64,000 bases of DNA from Glossina fuscipes. Lineage: Eukaryota; Arthropoda; Insecta; Diptera; Glossinidae. The DNA lies in contig NW_023998455.1 of the NCBI RefSeq assembly GCF_014805625.2, forward strand, positions 5,472,666 through 5,536,665, read 5' to 3'. Under the pieces are notes generated by a model. That model was not told the origin of the DNA, did no database searches, and was given only the letters and a program-made list of their open reading frames with translations. Made by a program: the position numbers and the translations under genes. This document shows positions 25,725-39,586 of this stretch, one piece after another. The stretch's first letter is position 1; each line of letters starts with the position of its first letter.

Positions 25725-26015
25725 CCACAGGTTTCACCTCACGATAACAATCAGAAGTTATCAAGTTATTTGACAAGAATATTTAAGATCAGGCTCGATT
25801 GGTCCATTGTACATTCGTGAGCTGTAGAGAGGTAAGTAAACAAGTGGACAATTTCTTTTAAGAAATTTTTATTTTGAAAAACGAAAAAATTTTTCTTGCA
25901 GATTTTTTAATCTTTTTTTTTAACTAAATACTCATCGTAATGATTTTCGAATAAATTTGCTTTTGTACAGATCCTGACCGGTGTAGGTAATCAAGTCGAA
26001 CTCCGCTTATCTTCA

Positions 26016-26069
26016 TCGAGTATAAAAATTCTCTGGGCCTACATGTTGCCAATCCATCCTATTTTCGGC
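26016..26069 (+). repeat. 54-bp direct repeat, copy 2
   Basis: Same length as copy 1, 345 bp downstream. Flanks beyond the 54 bp are not clearly alike. Confidence 0.85.
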
Positions 26070-26779
26070 GAAGTAGCGCCACTCTCTTACGGAGCCTTGA
26101 AAATATGCAATGAAGGGCACATGAATCCATCCAGGAATTTTCCACAGACTAATATTTGGGTTGTCATTGGGTGTCAGCTGATTCGGCTGAAGCTTAATTT
26201 AATTTCGCTTTTGTTCTAAACGTACAATAAATCACTTTAACCGTTTTCTCTTAATTTATTTTTCATTCATTCGATTTCCAATATCGTCGCACATCATAAA
26301 TAATAATGTTTTGTCAATAACGTGCTCGTTCGCGTATGAATTGTTACATACACGAGCACGTGCATATATTGCTGTGCTCTCCGCTTTCTCTCAGAGCCTT
26401 CATATTTTATGGCATCAGCCCTCTTTTCCAAAAATCATAAACATTTTTTTTTTTTTTTTTAGAATTTTTAAAGTGACCATTATTTAGCTGCTTTCGGACC
26501 TTTTCACTTGACGCTTGTTTTTTTATTATTATTTTAATATAATAATCGTTAATAAAAAATACAATGAATGACAAACAAGGTCATCAAATGTAGGAAAACC
26601 GCCCACTAAAAATTCAGGAATTTTGTTTTATAATTTATTTAATTTTTTTTTTTTTTTTAGGGTAAAATGTAAATTTTTTTTGTTTGCAATGTTTGACAAA
26701 TGACTGAAGAGAAATATAACAAATGAAAACGCTACAGTAGGTCGCGACCCACCATTAAATAAATTTGAGTGCTGAAAGT

Positions 26780-28600
26780 TGTCTGTACAAGAAAGACCTA
26801 TGAAAGGTCGTAAAAGATGATGAGATTAAGGAAGAAACACCCATCTAGACGAAGGCAGACTTATTTTCGATGATAGACAAGACAATGCATGCGTTATCGC
26901 AAGTGTAAAACTGTTTGATGAAATATGCAAAATACTATGCAGTCTTCTCGAGTTCGAGACAGGTTCAGTAAGTCCTGCCTGTCTTATACAGAGCAGCAAA
27001 GCTGAAGGATATAGCTCGCGTCGTTGAATAAGTAGTCAAAATTCTTACAACAGCACACAAATTGAGAGGGACTGGGTTTAAGCTAGACGAAGAATGGGTA
27101 GAAGCGACGATGTTGGCTGGATTCGCAGAAAAATGTAAGTCGAAGATTATGCGAATTGAAAGTTTAGGAATGAAGGTAACTCGCGATAACAAAAAATCTA
27201 AATCCAAGGTCGCAAAATTCTACAAGCATAAAAAATTGACCCATATATAAGTGTCTGCGTAAAAACCTCGACGTCATTACCGCGAATAGCTTAATAATAT
27301 ACATGCGGGAACAGTCGGCATTGTTGAAATAATGATAAAAAATAATACGTAATCTGTAATGATGTACTCTTCGTGCTGGATGTACGCATCAACTTGTTAT
27401 CGATTTCGAATATGATGAACAGGAGCCGTAAGATCGTATGTATAGTTGTTAAACCAAGTGGAACTACTGATAGCCATGACAAGGATATGTTCAACGGATT
27501 TAGCAAACACGTCAATGGCGAAGATGAATGAATTGGAAAGCTTAAGCGTGTTGAATATGTCAACAATGAAGTTCTAAAGGAGATAGTTTCGGGAGCTGTT
27601 GTCATCATTACTTTCATCATTATTAACATTAGCTGGAAACTTGCTTGAAAGGAAAATTTGCGAGGCCACCTCTCAATGTGACAGGTAATCATGCCACTCA
27701 CTTGACAGAACTGATAGAATTGAACACTTCGATTTATGGGTTCCAATGGAATTCTCATCGATTGACGGTGCACGATATATGCTAAATTTTATAGACGAAT
27801 GCTTGCGCAGACGTTCATCTACTCCATCGAAAGTTTAAAGAATTAACAAATGATGTTTGAAACCAAAGCGGTAAAAGCATGAGAGCTTAAAAATGTGACA
27901 ATAGAGCGATACAAAACGGTGCTACTGTACCCTATATGCCACAGCAAAATGATTTATCTGTAAGAATGAATCGAACCATTATCGAGGAAGCCAGGTATTT
28001 GCCATTGCGATCGTTTCAAGTTTACTAACGAATTTTTGGGCAGAAGCAGTCAACAGAACTTTATTTAAGAGTATGAGAGGTATTAGTCCAGAAGAAATAT
28101 AATTTGGTAAGAAGCCACACTTAAAGCATTGACTGGCATACTCCAGACGGAAGGGAAAAACGGCATGCAAAACGTAAAGAAGCTGAGTTTGTTGGTTATA
28201 TTGAAAGCGCACTAACTTGTTGACTTTGCGATCCGAACAAACAAATTATGTTTATGAACGGAATGATCTTTAGCTATGAGTTCAAAGTTATGGAGTGCAA
28301 AGTCTGCAGGATGTGGCTCAGTGGGGGCAGAGGTGAGATATGCAGGCATGATGAAGGAGACAGCGACGATGGTTTCCACTGTTAAAAAGGACAAGTATGC
28401 AACAATTCACCAGGCACAGAAATCACGGCTGTAGATGAATAAGAACGATCGGGAAAGAAATGCATATACGACTTATGTGAACAATGAAGACGAAGAAAAG
28501 ACTGTAAATGACAAATCAAATAAGTATGCGGCAAGGCAAGTTCACGAAGCTTCTGGATGCAAATTTCGCGACAAGGATAATGATGGCGATTTGTTTGGTA
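26780..28600 (+). mobile_element. Decayed Ty1/copia-type retrotransposon
   Basis: The + strand translation shows, in order, a copia-type Gag piece (LRGTGFKLDEEWVEATML, then AGFAEKCKSKIMRIES, 27062-27180), integrase words including a block near 27965 reading RMNRTIIEEARYLP, and a post-integrase piece with FVGYIES and a DPN.. strand (28185-28270). Many stops and frameshifts break it. I see neither LTR nor reverse transcriptase, so it is a truncated dead copy. Confidence 0.8.
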
Positions 28601-31600
28601 GAGGAATATGAGGGCAGTTTCACTTCCTTAGAGCACAGCTTTAACCAGGTAATAATAAGATTTGTACAATGCACACTACACTGAACGAGAAACAAATATT
28701 GGAACAGAAATTAAACAATCACAAAGCAATCATGATCGGTTGGATATACTCAGGAAATATTATGAGAATCGTGTAACGCGTTTGGAGCTGACTTCGTATA
28801 GTTGCCAACTGTTGGCTAAAACTCACAATGACAAGCTCCCGCAATTGGAAAAACATATCTAGGCTTTAAGGAAAAGAAAGTATCTTTTAGAGCATAGGAG
28901 GGGGAGGCAAGACTTTGCTGAAGCCATTAAAGAGACATCATAAATGCCTGGAATTATTAGATTAAAGTAGTGGGAGTATTGGTATAGAAAATTGAATTGA
29001 AAGTGGACTATGATTTGTGTGCGTATATGTCAAATAGATTTCCATCACGATTGCTGCGCAGGTAATCGCTTAGTGAAAGATCGAAGAATCTCGGGATTTG
29101 TTAAAATTTTGTTTTTTTTTTTTTTTTTGATTCATTTCATCGTTATAATTAGAGCCTCAAGTTGGGTAAAAATTTAAAGTCATTTCATCAACACATTGTA
29201 TAAACTGACAAAATATTTAAGGAGTGCAGGATAAAGCTTTTTTCCCTTTCAACAAATGAAACAAATGACTAGAATATCGTTATAGAGAAAACGTTTTAAA
29301 TGTAAAGCTAATAAAACAATTTCTATACGCATCGCAATGATAGCGGGTAAGCAGTATTAAGCACGCAAACCTTTTGAAAAATCCTTACACAAATGATTGG
29401 ATATCATTACAGCGGTTGACAAGACATTGTTGACAGCTTGTATAGTGGCGAAATCTCAATGATTATTATCAACGGCAATAGGAATGGAATACAAACCACG
29501 GCGACAACTTAAGACCGACCACAAGTGCCGATCTAAAAGATAATAGCATCATCAACACACTTTAAATAACTTGAAAATATATAAACAAAGAGGGGGAAGA
29601 CATAAGAGAAGGAAAAGTTAAAAAAAGTTTAGTTAACATTAAGGCACAGATAGCGGACGAACAATTACTTAATTTTTAAAATTCTCTTCTATTGTTAGGG
29701 GCGTTATTTTGTTAGGGCTTTATTTGTATAGATAAACAGAGAGAGAGAGAGAGAGAGAGAAAGTTAGACATCAGATATCACGAGAACTAAATTTGATTTT
29801 CTTTAATTTGCATAAATTTCGATTTTCTTTTAAGGAATGAAAAGAAAACTCAAGGATTAAATGATGCAGATGGAGAAGGAAAAAAAAAAACGCCTGAAAA
29901 TATACTATAATTTACTTGAATCTAAAAAAAAAAGAAAAAAAAATGGATACCAAAGTAATTTCTTACACTTTTAAAAAACGTTTAAAAAACCATTAAAGTG
30001 TTTCCATAGGTAAAGGCTGCGTTTTTTTTTCCTTTTTTTGGTAAATAGACCCAACCTGGTTATCCTTAGACATCTTTCAGAGACTGTTAATGTTATTTTA
30101 TTTTCAAAAAAAAAAAATGTTTTTCTTCTTTTTTTGTTTTTCAAAGCGGAATAAACTTGTGTTAAATACAGCCTTTTTCGTGGTTTTTATATACTTTCGC
30201 CAACATTTGCTCTAATCTTTGCGCCATTTATTCACACTTGATTAACACGCGTCTGACATTTGTTTGACTTTTTGTTCGTTCATTTGTTTGCTGGCTCTTA
30301 TATACGTAAACTGGTCGGTCGGTGGGTCGTTTGTTGTTGTCAGAGACCAAATGTTGTTCACATTGTTAAATAAAACGCACAAACGAACGAACCGAATATG
30401 AACTTAAAAATAAAAAAAAAAAAAAAAACAACGAAAAGAAAACAAAAGGAATTGTCATATTTTTATGGTAGAATTTTTCCATACCCACCCTCTGCAATCA
30501 AAACGGAAAGATATGCCAAGTTTGTCTTTCCATTTGCAACTCGCTATGAATACATATAAAGATATATATATATATATATATATATATGCATATATTCGGT
30601 TTGTGCAGGGTATTAAACAGTCTTTTATTCTTTGGCCGTTGATGATAATCTTAAAATTCTGAACTCTCTCTGAATGTAACAATTGTAAGGTTTGCCGTAC
30701 AAAGCCAGAGATTGATAAAAAAAAAAAAATAAAAAAAACTAAAGCAGAAAAAGAAAGCTTTCACATATACTGCATTTTGATGGTTTTTTATCCTTATTCA
30801 TGGGTCGCCTGGCTGGTTAGTACTTTGGTCGCCTGCTTACCCTTAGGCCAAACTGATTAATAAAGCAAACGTCAAATGGGAACAATACCAAAAAAAAAAA
30901 AAAAAAAAAAAAAATGAATAAATCTAGCATCAAGCGTCAGACGTTACACTCTCTCCTCACCCGCGTTACAAACACGGACTGTTAGGCACAACATCATGTG
31001 ACCACAGCTGTCAACTAAATGTCAAATTCAAATGAGTGCGCAAATAAAAAGTACAACAAAAGCAAACATTTTTGCGCCAAAGATGTGCAGACTTTTCTTT
31101 TCTTTCTTCCTTGTTATTTAAAGTAGACCGTCTTCTTCCTCTTTTATAGTCTTGTTAAGTTATAAAGTTCCGTTCGATTACATGTCATATTGTTATTATG
31201 AATCTTATTATTACTCCCATTGACGTTGCTCTTTATGTTCTTGTTGTTGTCGTCGTTACTGCCGCACTTGTGTTTGATATGGATTTTGCCTTATTTACAT
31301 AAATTGGAATTGTATTCAAAGACTGTTGTTGTTAACTTTGCTATAATTGATAAGGTAAAGTCATCTTGAATGCTTTGGGTCGCAGTCCTTGTCACGGAAC
31401 GATTGAGAGTCTTTCTAACATTTACTAATGAGGAAGGTTCACTATCGCCAATATGTGTCAACCATCGAAATGAATAATTTTTCCTTTTCACTTACAAAAA
31501 TTAAAAACATACTTATACTTATGTACTGTTATTTTTTTATATTTAGGAAAAATGCAATGTTCCTTATGTTCGTCACACATTATGGCCAGAAAGAAGTGGG

Positions 31601-33929
31601 GAAAGAGAATGCAATAGGAAATGACAACAGTCACATGTTATGGCTTCACTGATCGAGTTCTAACTATAGCTGCGATCACACATCCAGCGTAAGTATATCA
31701 AGGCCTATTTCACTAATGCTTGAACTCGGCTATGCTGAGTTAAAAGTCGCGCCTCTTAACTACTTGTCCCCCCGTACCCTTCTCCACGATGAAGTAAAAA
31801 AGTAATAAGTGTGCTATACATTGTGCATGCTTGTTCTTGATCAGTATAAGATTCTAGAACGCTTTAACTTACGGATTTTTGTCGCTTTGATTTCGCAATG
31901 TGAAGGAGAAACGGTGGAAAGGGGGGGGGGGGGGGGGCATATTAACTCGCGGTTGCGTTTTTTGAATAATTATATCATTTTATGTGCCACCTAAGAAATA
32001 TGAGCTCAGAAAACGTTGCCTACGTTAGGACTAATACTACACAGATAATAGCGGCATACTTTAAGGAGACCGATTCAAATAATCAGGTGGAAGAAGGATT
32101 CTTATTGATTCGATAAGTGTTTATACGTGTTTCTAAGGTATTCCCTAAGGGTCAATAGATTCACATCATCTTCGAAGATTTATTATTAAAAAATTCTCTT
32201 ACTTTCATGTAATTTATGAGACATTTTAATACTTGATATTATTCCTATACAGATTTTCTTTTAAAACAATGCAATAAAGCAATAGAAATATTTTTCCAGT
32301 ATTCAGTCTATTTTCGTCATCATTTCGTAACTACCCTTGTGATTACATATATAGTTGTACTTTCCTTTTTGACCGAAAATCCATATGTACTTAAAGGCAA
32401 AACTATTCTGTAGCCATTAATCATTTTTATGGTTGTTGGCCGGCAATAGCGCTTGCAATGCTTCTGTTTCTTACTTCCTCTGGCTGTAATGTTGCAAATG
32501 CCTTAAATGCTTTAAAGGAGAAGAAAACTATTTTTTGTAAAATGGGCTAAAAAACAGCACATATAAATAAGATTTAAATATTTATCGCATACAATAAAGT
32601 CAATACGAACGGAATTTTTACTGTAAGCGTAGCTTCATATTTAATCATATTTCTAAGTACTTGAGATATTAGTGATTATAAGCAATCATAAGCAGAGATA
32701 AGTGATAGATGTATTAAAAAGAACAAAAAGGACCAAATACGATCTTTGAAGAAAGGTTGAAATTTCTTTGCACACTTTTCATACAAAAAAAAAAAATTGC
32801 TTGTAATCTAATCATTTCAGTTGACATACTTGAGTTGACATTTACAAAAGGCATAAGTCAGGTTGTATACACGCAATGAGATTCGCATTGGCGTACCTAA
32901 ATGCTTATCCTTTATAGCATCGAATAAGGGATGTAATAAAACCAAAAAAAAAAAAACTTGCTGAGATGGCCGTGGTGATTACAATGTGCTTGTGATGGCA
33001 TATAAACAATATTCTTGTAAAAAGTTTGAATGATTTAAGGTTTCGGTAGATTAATTTTAGGTCATGCATAATCAAAAAAAAAAAAAAAAAAAAAGAAAAA
33101 GATGCACGCAAATCCACTTGCCTACCATATATGTGCTACGTCTTGTACGCATTCCTGTCATGCAGATTGTAAAGCCTGTCAGTGAGGGGTGTAAGGCTAA
33201 AATTAATAATGATTTCAATTTGAATTTACAATCGAGGTAAAGCCGGTGCACATTAAAGAATTTTAGAAACAAAAGACTGTAATTAATATATCAAATCTAA
33301 CATTTACACACACGAACTCGCATACATACGTCACATTTTGCATATGTTAACAAAATTTATAGCCTTTTCTTATTGTGTCAAAATACTATATGAAATATTA
33401 GTAAAATGAATGCTTACCAGGTTCAGCATCATGTGTTTCAAACGATTACAATTAATTGATGTTGGATCCTTTTTTTTCCCCTTTTTATGAATGAATAAGT
33501 ATAACTGGTTAACATTGAATTGAAAAAGAAAAGAGAAATGAAAGCGAGAAGAGTGTTAATATCAAATCCATATATTAGCAGGATATTTTGTAAGCCGCGG
33601 ACGAAATTGGGCAAATTTATCTCTTGATAGGATATCAGTTAGATTTGATCTAATGCGAGTAAAGACAATTATTTCACTGAGCTGTTAGACAATTTTCGCC
33701 AGGTTCACACCTAGTTTTGCCACAAATTGCAAGGCAAAGTTTGTTTCCCCGTTGCGGACATGATTGCCGGCGATTAACATTAGCGGCAATTGTGCAGTTA
33801 ATTCACCAACCCAATGTACCCATAATTACATTATCCGAACTATCAATATTTTCTAGTGCCATAGAATAGTTATTTTAAATCCTCAGATCCATTTAAATTG
33901 TACTCAAATAGATTAGCTGTTGCGGAAGA
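28601..33929. other. Gene-free stretch with simple repeats
   Basis: Holds (GA)n at 29739-29760, (AT)n at 30563-30587, an A24 run near 30891, a G17 run at 31921-31937 and an A20 run near 33075. No supported gene. Confidence 0.5.
31921..31937. repeat. G17 homopolymer
   Basis: Seventeen consecutive G on the + strand, preceded by AAA. Runs of G this long are rare in such AT-rich DNA. Confidence 0.95.
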
Positions 33930-34560
33930 CGATTGTATCGTAACGATTAATATCAGAAGCATTTTAAAGTGCAGTTTAAAACTGCAATAGCAAAATTGCC
34001 TGGACTGCCTTCAATTTTCTGTTTACAAGAAACGTGGTCTGAGAACAATTTGTTGCAATTGTGCAGCATTCTCGGACGGATGGACGCTATGGGGCGTCTT
34101 TGTTTGTTAGAGAAAGCATCAGCTTCTCGGTTGACGTATGCGAATGTGTTAATTTTATGGAGGCAATAGTGATTGCACTTAGTAGCCACATGTTTTCTGG
34201 AAAACCTTTTGAAAGTAATGTTCTATTATAAATCTCAAAAGGGTACTGCCAGGAAATGTTTTAATTACATCGAGTACATTTTGGAACGCTTCCGTCAATT
34301 CCGTTGTATATTTGAACGTGATTCAAATACAAATCTCTTCCAAATTCCAAAATCAATGGAGCTGTAGGCAAGTATGTAATAGTATGATTTCAAAGGTTAC
34401 AATGTGGCCTGAAAATGGGACTTCTATAGACCTTGTCTTCAGTAACATGCACAATAAAATTAGAACTGATGTAATAGAGTACAAACTGTCTGCTGATTAT
34501 TAATATGAAATGAAAGATTCCCAAGAAATTGTGCGTACCCATAGTGACTATAATAAGATA
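33930..34560 (+). mobile_element. Decayed LINE endonuclease fragment
   Basis: The + strand frames carry words of an APE-type retrotransposon endonuclease: FCLQETWSENN (the usual ETW motif) at about 34010-34050, and GTSIDLVFSNM near 34415-34450 (the usual IDL.F motif). Stops and shifts lie between. Probably from a jockey-like element. Confidence 0.55.
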
Positions 34561-36529
34561 AAGAGCCTCATTTGCATCGGTCTCTCGTTATCTGCCTCAT
34601 CCGGGAATCTCTCGAGAGATCGTAACGTGCAGTTGTATTTAATAGTTTTGGTTAAGAATGCAACGCTGTGTTATAGGAGTTGGTGATGTCACGCACGAAA
34701 ACCATGTTTCACGTGGACAAGATTTCTGGCGGAGTGTTCGTGATAATCCCTTTCTGGATTTTGGGAGCGCGGATGAGGGACGACGAAGAGGTGGAGATTT
34801 TATTCAGAAAATTTCATCAAACATTTTCGTGGGAGTCCTTGTCAAAGGTATGTTCAAAAAGCTGACCTACGTGGTCCAAATTTTGTACAATTGATTTCTA
34901 TGTCATGGACAAATTTTCATCATAGAAAATTAAAAATTAGATCTTATTGTTATATAAAGACTTATCTTCCGCAGTAACGATTATGTGGAAGAATTTTCAA
35001 CAAACAAATACGCTACGCTTATGTGTAAGTTTCCCCCCGGGAAGTGCGTAGCCTGAACATACGTAGGGTTTGTTTGTCTTTTTGTCTGTTCTACTTCGGT
35101 CATTGCATGTCGTTAAAGGTGCGATAACCGAAGAGACAAATGCGAGAACAGTAGTCTTGCTGTCTGTTTTGGCTAACCGCTATATCCGGCTTATTTTTGC
35201 TGACTTCTTATGTTTTCAAAGAATAAAAAAAAAATGCAACGAACCACGAATCGAACGGGATCGGCAGTAAATTTGTTTTTAAGGATATCTTGGTTGAGTG
35301 CTCGTCGAACAAAGTTTACGTTTGTTGGCGTCAGAATATGGTTTTGCTTAAATGCGTGTCTCTGTGTATTATTAATTTCTTTTTTTCTTGAAATAATTAA
35401 TGCAGTAAATATATAGATAAAAAAAGTTATGGAGCAAAGTCAACACTTCATGTGCGTTTTAATGGCAAACAAGAAGACGAAGTAAATAATTTAAGAAGTA
35501 AGAAAATTATATTTGGTTGCGAACGAATCTTTTATTCCCATCACCGTTGTCCTATAAAAAGTTGAAAGAAAGAATAAAGTGTATATTTGCATATTCCATA
35601 ATATCGAATGGGTTTGGCTGATTTTTGATATCCTTGGTAATGCATAGTCTCTGGCTGTCTGACTTTCGAAGTCGGCGCTTTACTCTTCTTAGGGTTGCTC
35701 TTAAGTGTCACGTAAAAAAGGTCGGAACTTGTAGAGACGAATGCACGTATCACTGCTGAGCTAGCCAGTTCGGGAGATATGGGGGAAGTTTCAAATTCTT
35801 GCCCCACGGGAAAATCCATTGACGGTTACAACTAAAAGAAATACGCTCGTCCTTATAGGAATAGAAAGATAGACGAAACCTCCTTCCCGAACGGGCAGAT
35901 CGTAAGCCCTGGGCCATTGTGTTCCCTACTGTACCTATGCTCTGCTTCGAACATTTCGTGACGAAATCACTAACACAACAACTGCGTTTTTCTTCTTTCT
36001 TGTTTTGTTTATCAACAATGTTGTTGTTGTTTGTATAATATTATCATTTTTTCGAATTACTTTACTCCCTTTTTAATAATTAATTTACAATAAATTTGCT
36101 TACGCATAACTGTGCATTAAAAATGGAGCTCGCGTTGTAGCGATGTCATCAATACCGTAATTAACTTTTAAGAAATTATTTTTATCGTTTTTGCCTTGGG
36201 ACACCGTGAATTTGCGAACAATTCTGTTTACAACAAATCACACGAGCAAACATATGAACTTGTATAGTTTCGCTAGAGATGTGGTTTTATTTTTCGCCTT
36301 CTTCTTCTTCTGTTATTCAGCAATTTAACAACCGAAAATTTGCTGCGCCCAATGTGAACGTGGAGTTCTTTGTTTGGGCCTTAGTAAGGTTGCGATTAGA
36401 TTTGAAATATAATATTATTATTTATTTATTTGACTATTTAATTAAAGACTTTTTTTTTTTAGTTTTGCGTGATATATATTGCGTGTGAGAGCGGCTGCCT
36501 CGAAAATTGACCAGAAATGATACTTCAAA
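34561..36529. other. Gene-free stretch
   Basis: Several ORFs of 60-92 codons, including a 92-codon minus ORF at 35541-35819, without recognisable domains or gene context. Confidence 0.45.
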
Positions 36530-37110
36530 CCGTTTCAACATGGCAGTTTCATTGTTTGCATAAAAAGAAGAGTTTTCTGTGGCGATGCAATGGGGATCTA
36601 CTACAAGAATTCGAATTACAAAAAGTCGTCAGTTAGTCCAGGAAAACCATCCATGTCGTCACCGAAGCGGAATATTCATTAACAAGGCGTAGTGTAGTGT
36701 AGTGTATTAGGAGCTGCTGAGACCGAATGAAAGTCTTGTTGTATATGATCACCGACGTCAATTGAACAAATTGAACGATATATTGTTGCAAGAAAGTCAG
36801 CAAGAGCGGCTGAAATCGCTGCCATACTGTTTGACAGAAAATGCCATTTTGTTGTTGTGGAGTAAGTTGTCAGAGATCCACTATTGCAGCTCGAATGGAA
36901 AATTTTACCACCCTCCGCACACTCATCATACTCGGCGCCTTCTGATTACCGCTTGTTCACATCGAAGCAGCACGGCTGGGCTGGCACGCTAGTCCACAAA
37001 CTTGCAGAAGTGGCTCGGTGGGTGGACCGCTGCCAAGCCAAGGTAAGTTCTTTCGACATGACATCGTCGTATTGCGAGAAATATGCTATAATGTTGTAGA
37101 AAAAATGTTG
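36530..37110 (+). mobile_element. Decayed mariner-family transposase
   Basis: The + strand shows a block like the middle of mariner transposases (IYYKNSNYKKSSVSPGKPS, then PKRNIH, 36600-36680). Later comes the third catalytic region (LEWKILPPSAHSSYSAPSDY, then LFTSKQHG, 36887-36970), where PSDY carries the last acidic residue. Frameshifts and stops separate them, so it is inactive. Confidence 0.8.
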
Positions 37111-39390
37111 GATAATATATGCCACACCGTTGTTGGTTAATATATGTGGACACCATTTTTCTTCAATTTCCTAACATTATAACTCTCCCTCTTATACCAT
37201 AGAAAATTTGTATAGTGTAGAGTCTTCGCTGTGTGTTCTTTATAGTTTGCATTTCTTTTTTTTTTATTTTGAACTTATTTCTCGCGATTCAATGAATGAT
37301 TATAATATTGTTTCAGTCAATTTTTTTTTTTTTGCTTTTTTCAAAAATAAACACAAAAAGAATCAAGTCATACTTTACTCAATACAAATACAGCTTTCCG
37401 TACATAACCATTCATTCCGAATAATGTTACCACCTTCCGAATAATTTCCGCCCTCCTTAGTAGCATTTACGCATTCAAAGACGTCCAAATTATTGTAAGT
37501 ATTTTCAAAAATTCACTTTTTGTTCATGCAATGTAAGTCGTTGTAAAATCCACTTTTAAATAAATTCAATTCTTCAATCATAAATTTCATGCTTTATTGA
37601 AAAGGAATTTCCTTTCTATGCAATTTGTAACAAAAAAAAAAAAAAAAAGTTTTCATCGCCTGTACCGTAACTAAATAAAATTTATACTCAAAAATTGTAA
37701 AATATTTGTCGAATGTCGATGTGAGCTTGTAAGTAACCATGTTAAGCGTTCTATATCACATGACACATGACTTGCATGTCAATGGATGCCAAGAGAGGTT
37801 GTGAAAACTTTCTAAAGTCACACAATCTCACACATGCTTTAAAATCGAAACGCAACAGTATTTTATTAAAAGCATGCTTCAGTTAGCAAAAAAAAAAAAT
37901 AAAAAATATTTTGAAATATTGTTATTTATAACAACATGAGAAAATTGACGCATTGTCCTTAGTCCAGACTCTCAGCTCTTGTCTACTACTACTTCACTAC
38001 TTACTCAGTTGCTAGTTCGAGTCTATAGACTTAACAAAACAAAACAAAACAAATAAATTATGTAAAGAATTTTGGTTAAGGACAAAATATCAATATCCAC
38101 TTTAGTTTACGCCAACTGAATGTTAATGTTAAACATTTTCTGCTTACACACAAAAGCCATGTGCAGGAATCCTTTTTCCTATTTGCCAAAGTCACTTTCT
38201 CTTTGCTTTGGAGCTCCAGGCCGCTTCATGTATGCGTAGCCGTTTACACCCCATTTACAAAGCTATGAACGAATGTAATGGTTGTGTGTAAAATTTTGCT
38301 TTTTTTTTTTTTCTCTATAAAAAGTTTGAATTTATTTCTTATTTTTTGCATAATTTTGTATATTTGTGGTTTAACAGAAAAAAAAAAAAAATATAAAAAA
38401 AAAATAAATAAAACAACATGAAAATCTGTTTCAACATATTGTGCGTGCATTGGAGTATTTTCCTTTATTCCTATCAACTTGTCATCTTTGTGTTGTCCGT
38501 TGTGGAAACAATATTTTGCAGCACTTTGCCGGTTCCTTCCTCAGTTAAGAATATAAAAAATCTAAAACTAAACTATAGAATAAGTTGCATTTGGTGTACG
38601 CCGTGAATTTCAAATAGTTTTCTCTTCAACAAGATAACGCAGCATTTTGTTGACTTTGTTTCATTTACGCGATAATTTTTTTCTCTTTTTCTTTATCGAA
38701 ATAACACGTTTCACGCGTGCCAGATTCTTTCGGTGAATAAATTCAACGATAAATGTCTTCATTTAAAAATATTTTTTCAAAAGAAAAAAACAAATAAAAA
38801 ATATTTTCACATTTCACAAAAAAACTCGCGAATGTTGTTAACTATTCCACTCCTGAATACTCCCTTAAATAATATCTGAACAAACCGATTTCATATATTT
38901 TACACACGCTCTTTACAATCCCACACAGCAAATATATTAAAGTTTGGTCTTTTGATGGCCTTGGATTGTCATTACAACACCTTTTTGCTCAAATTGGGAT
39001 AGAACGAAGAAAATTCTCAAAGTACAGGTATCCGGGAGCATCATTATACATTTATATTACGACCTTCAAAATTGTTGAAGCATTCGTTAATTACGAGAAG
39101 GGAATTTATAAAATTCGTGAAATTCGTGGGGGAAAAAAGACCAAACAAGGCCAAAACCGGTTTATAGTTGTGTCCACACACTTAGAGCTGCTCGAGAGTA
39201 CAAGACTATTGGGAATTTTTTGAGGGAGACTTTCTCCTTGAAATTTTCCGCATTTTTATGAAGTCCTCAGGCAAACTCTTTTGCTGAGAGGTTATACGGC
39301 CCAATACCATAACTGCTGATTTCTTTAGAAATTATTTAGATCCATTCGAAAACATTCGAAGACGCCCGTTGCTTGCAAGTAAATATTATT
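37111..39390. other. Gene-free stretch
   Basis: AT-rich, with many poly-A and poly-T runs. No protein-like frame stands out. Confidence 0.5.
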
Positions 39391-39392
39391 AT

Positions 39393-39586
39393 ATCCGCCT
39401 GAATGGCCGAGTAGGCAAGAGTCTCGACTAGCAACTCAATGGTCGTGGGTTCAAATCTCAAGTGCGGTAGAGCTTTTAATAAAGCCGAAAGCCTTAGATG
39501 CTAGTGCTTTAAGACTTTAGTCTTAGAATTTATTCTCTGGCTAAGTTTATAATAATAATAATAATAATAATAATAATTATTATAAT
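39393..39586 (+). mobile_element. tRNA-derived SINE, full copy
   Basis: The head carries a pol III A box (TGGCCGAGTAGG, 39404-39415) and B box (GGTTCAAATC, 39448-39457), like a Ser/Leu-type tRNA. A body ending CTCTGGCTAAGTTTAT and a 3' (ATA)n tail follow. The body and tail recur at 46741-46876, which shows a mobile family rather than a tRNA gene. Confidence 0.75.

Noticed and set aside
27291..27773. 160-codon minus ORF
   Set aside because: It is antisense to the decayed copia element, whose sense frames show recognisable Gag and integrase words.
39393..39480. Functional tRNA gene
   Set aside because: A and B boxes are present but the acceptor stem does not pair well, and the sequence recurs with a shared non-tRNA body and tail.
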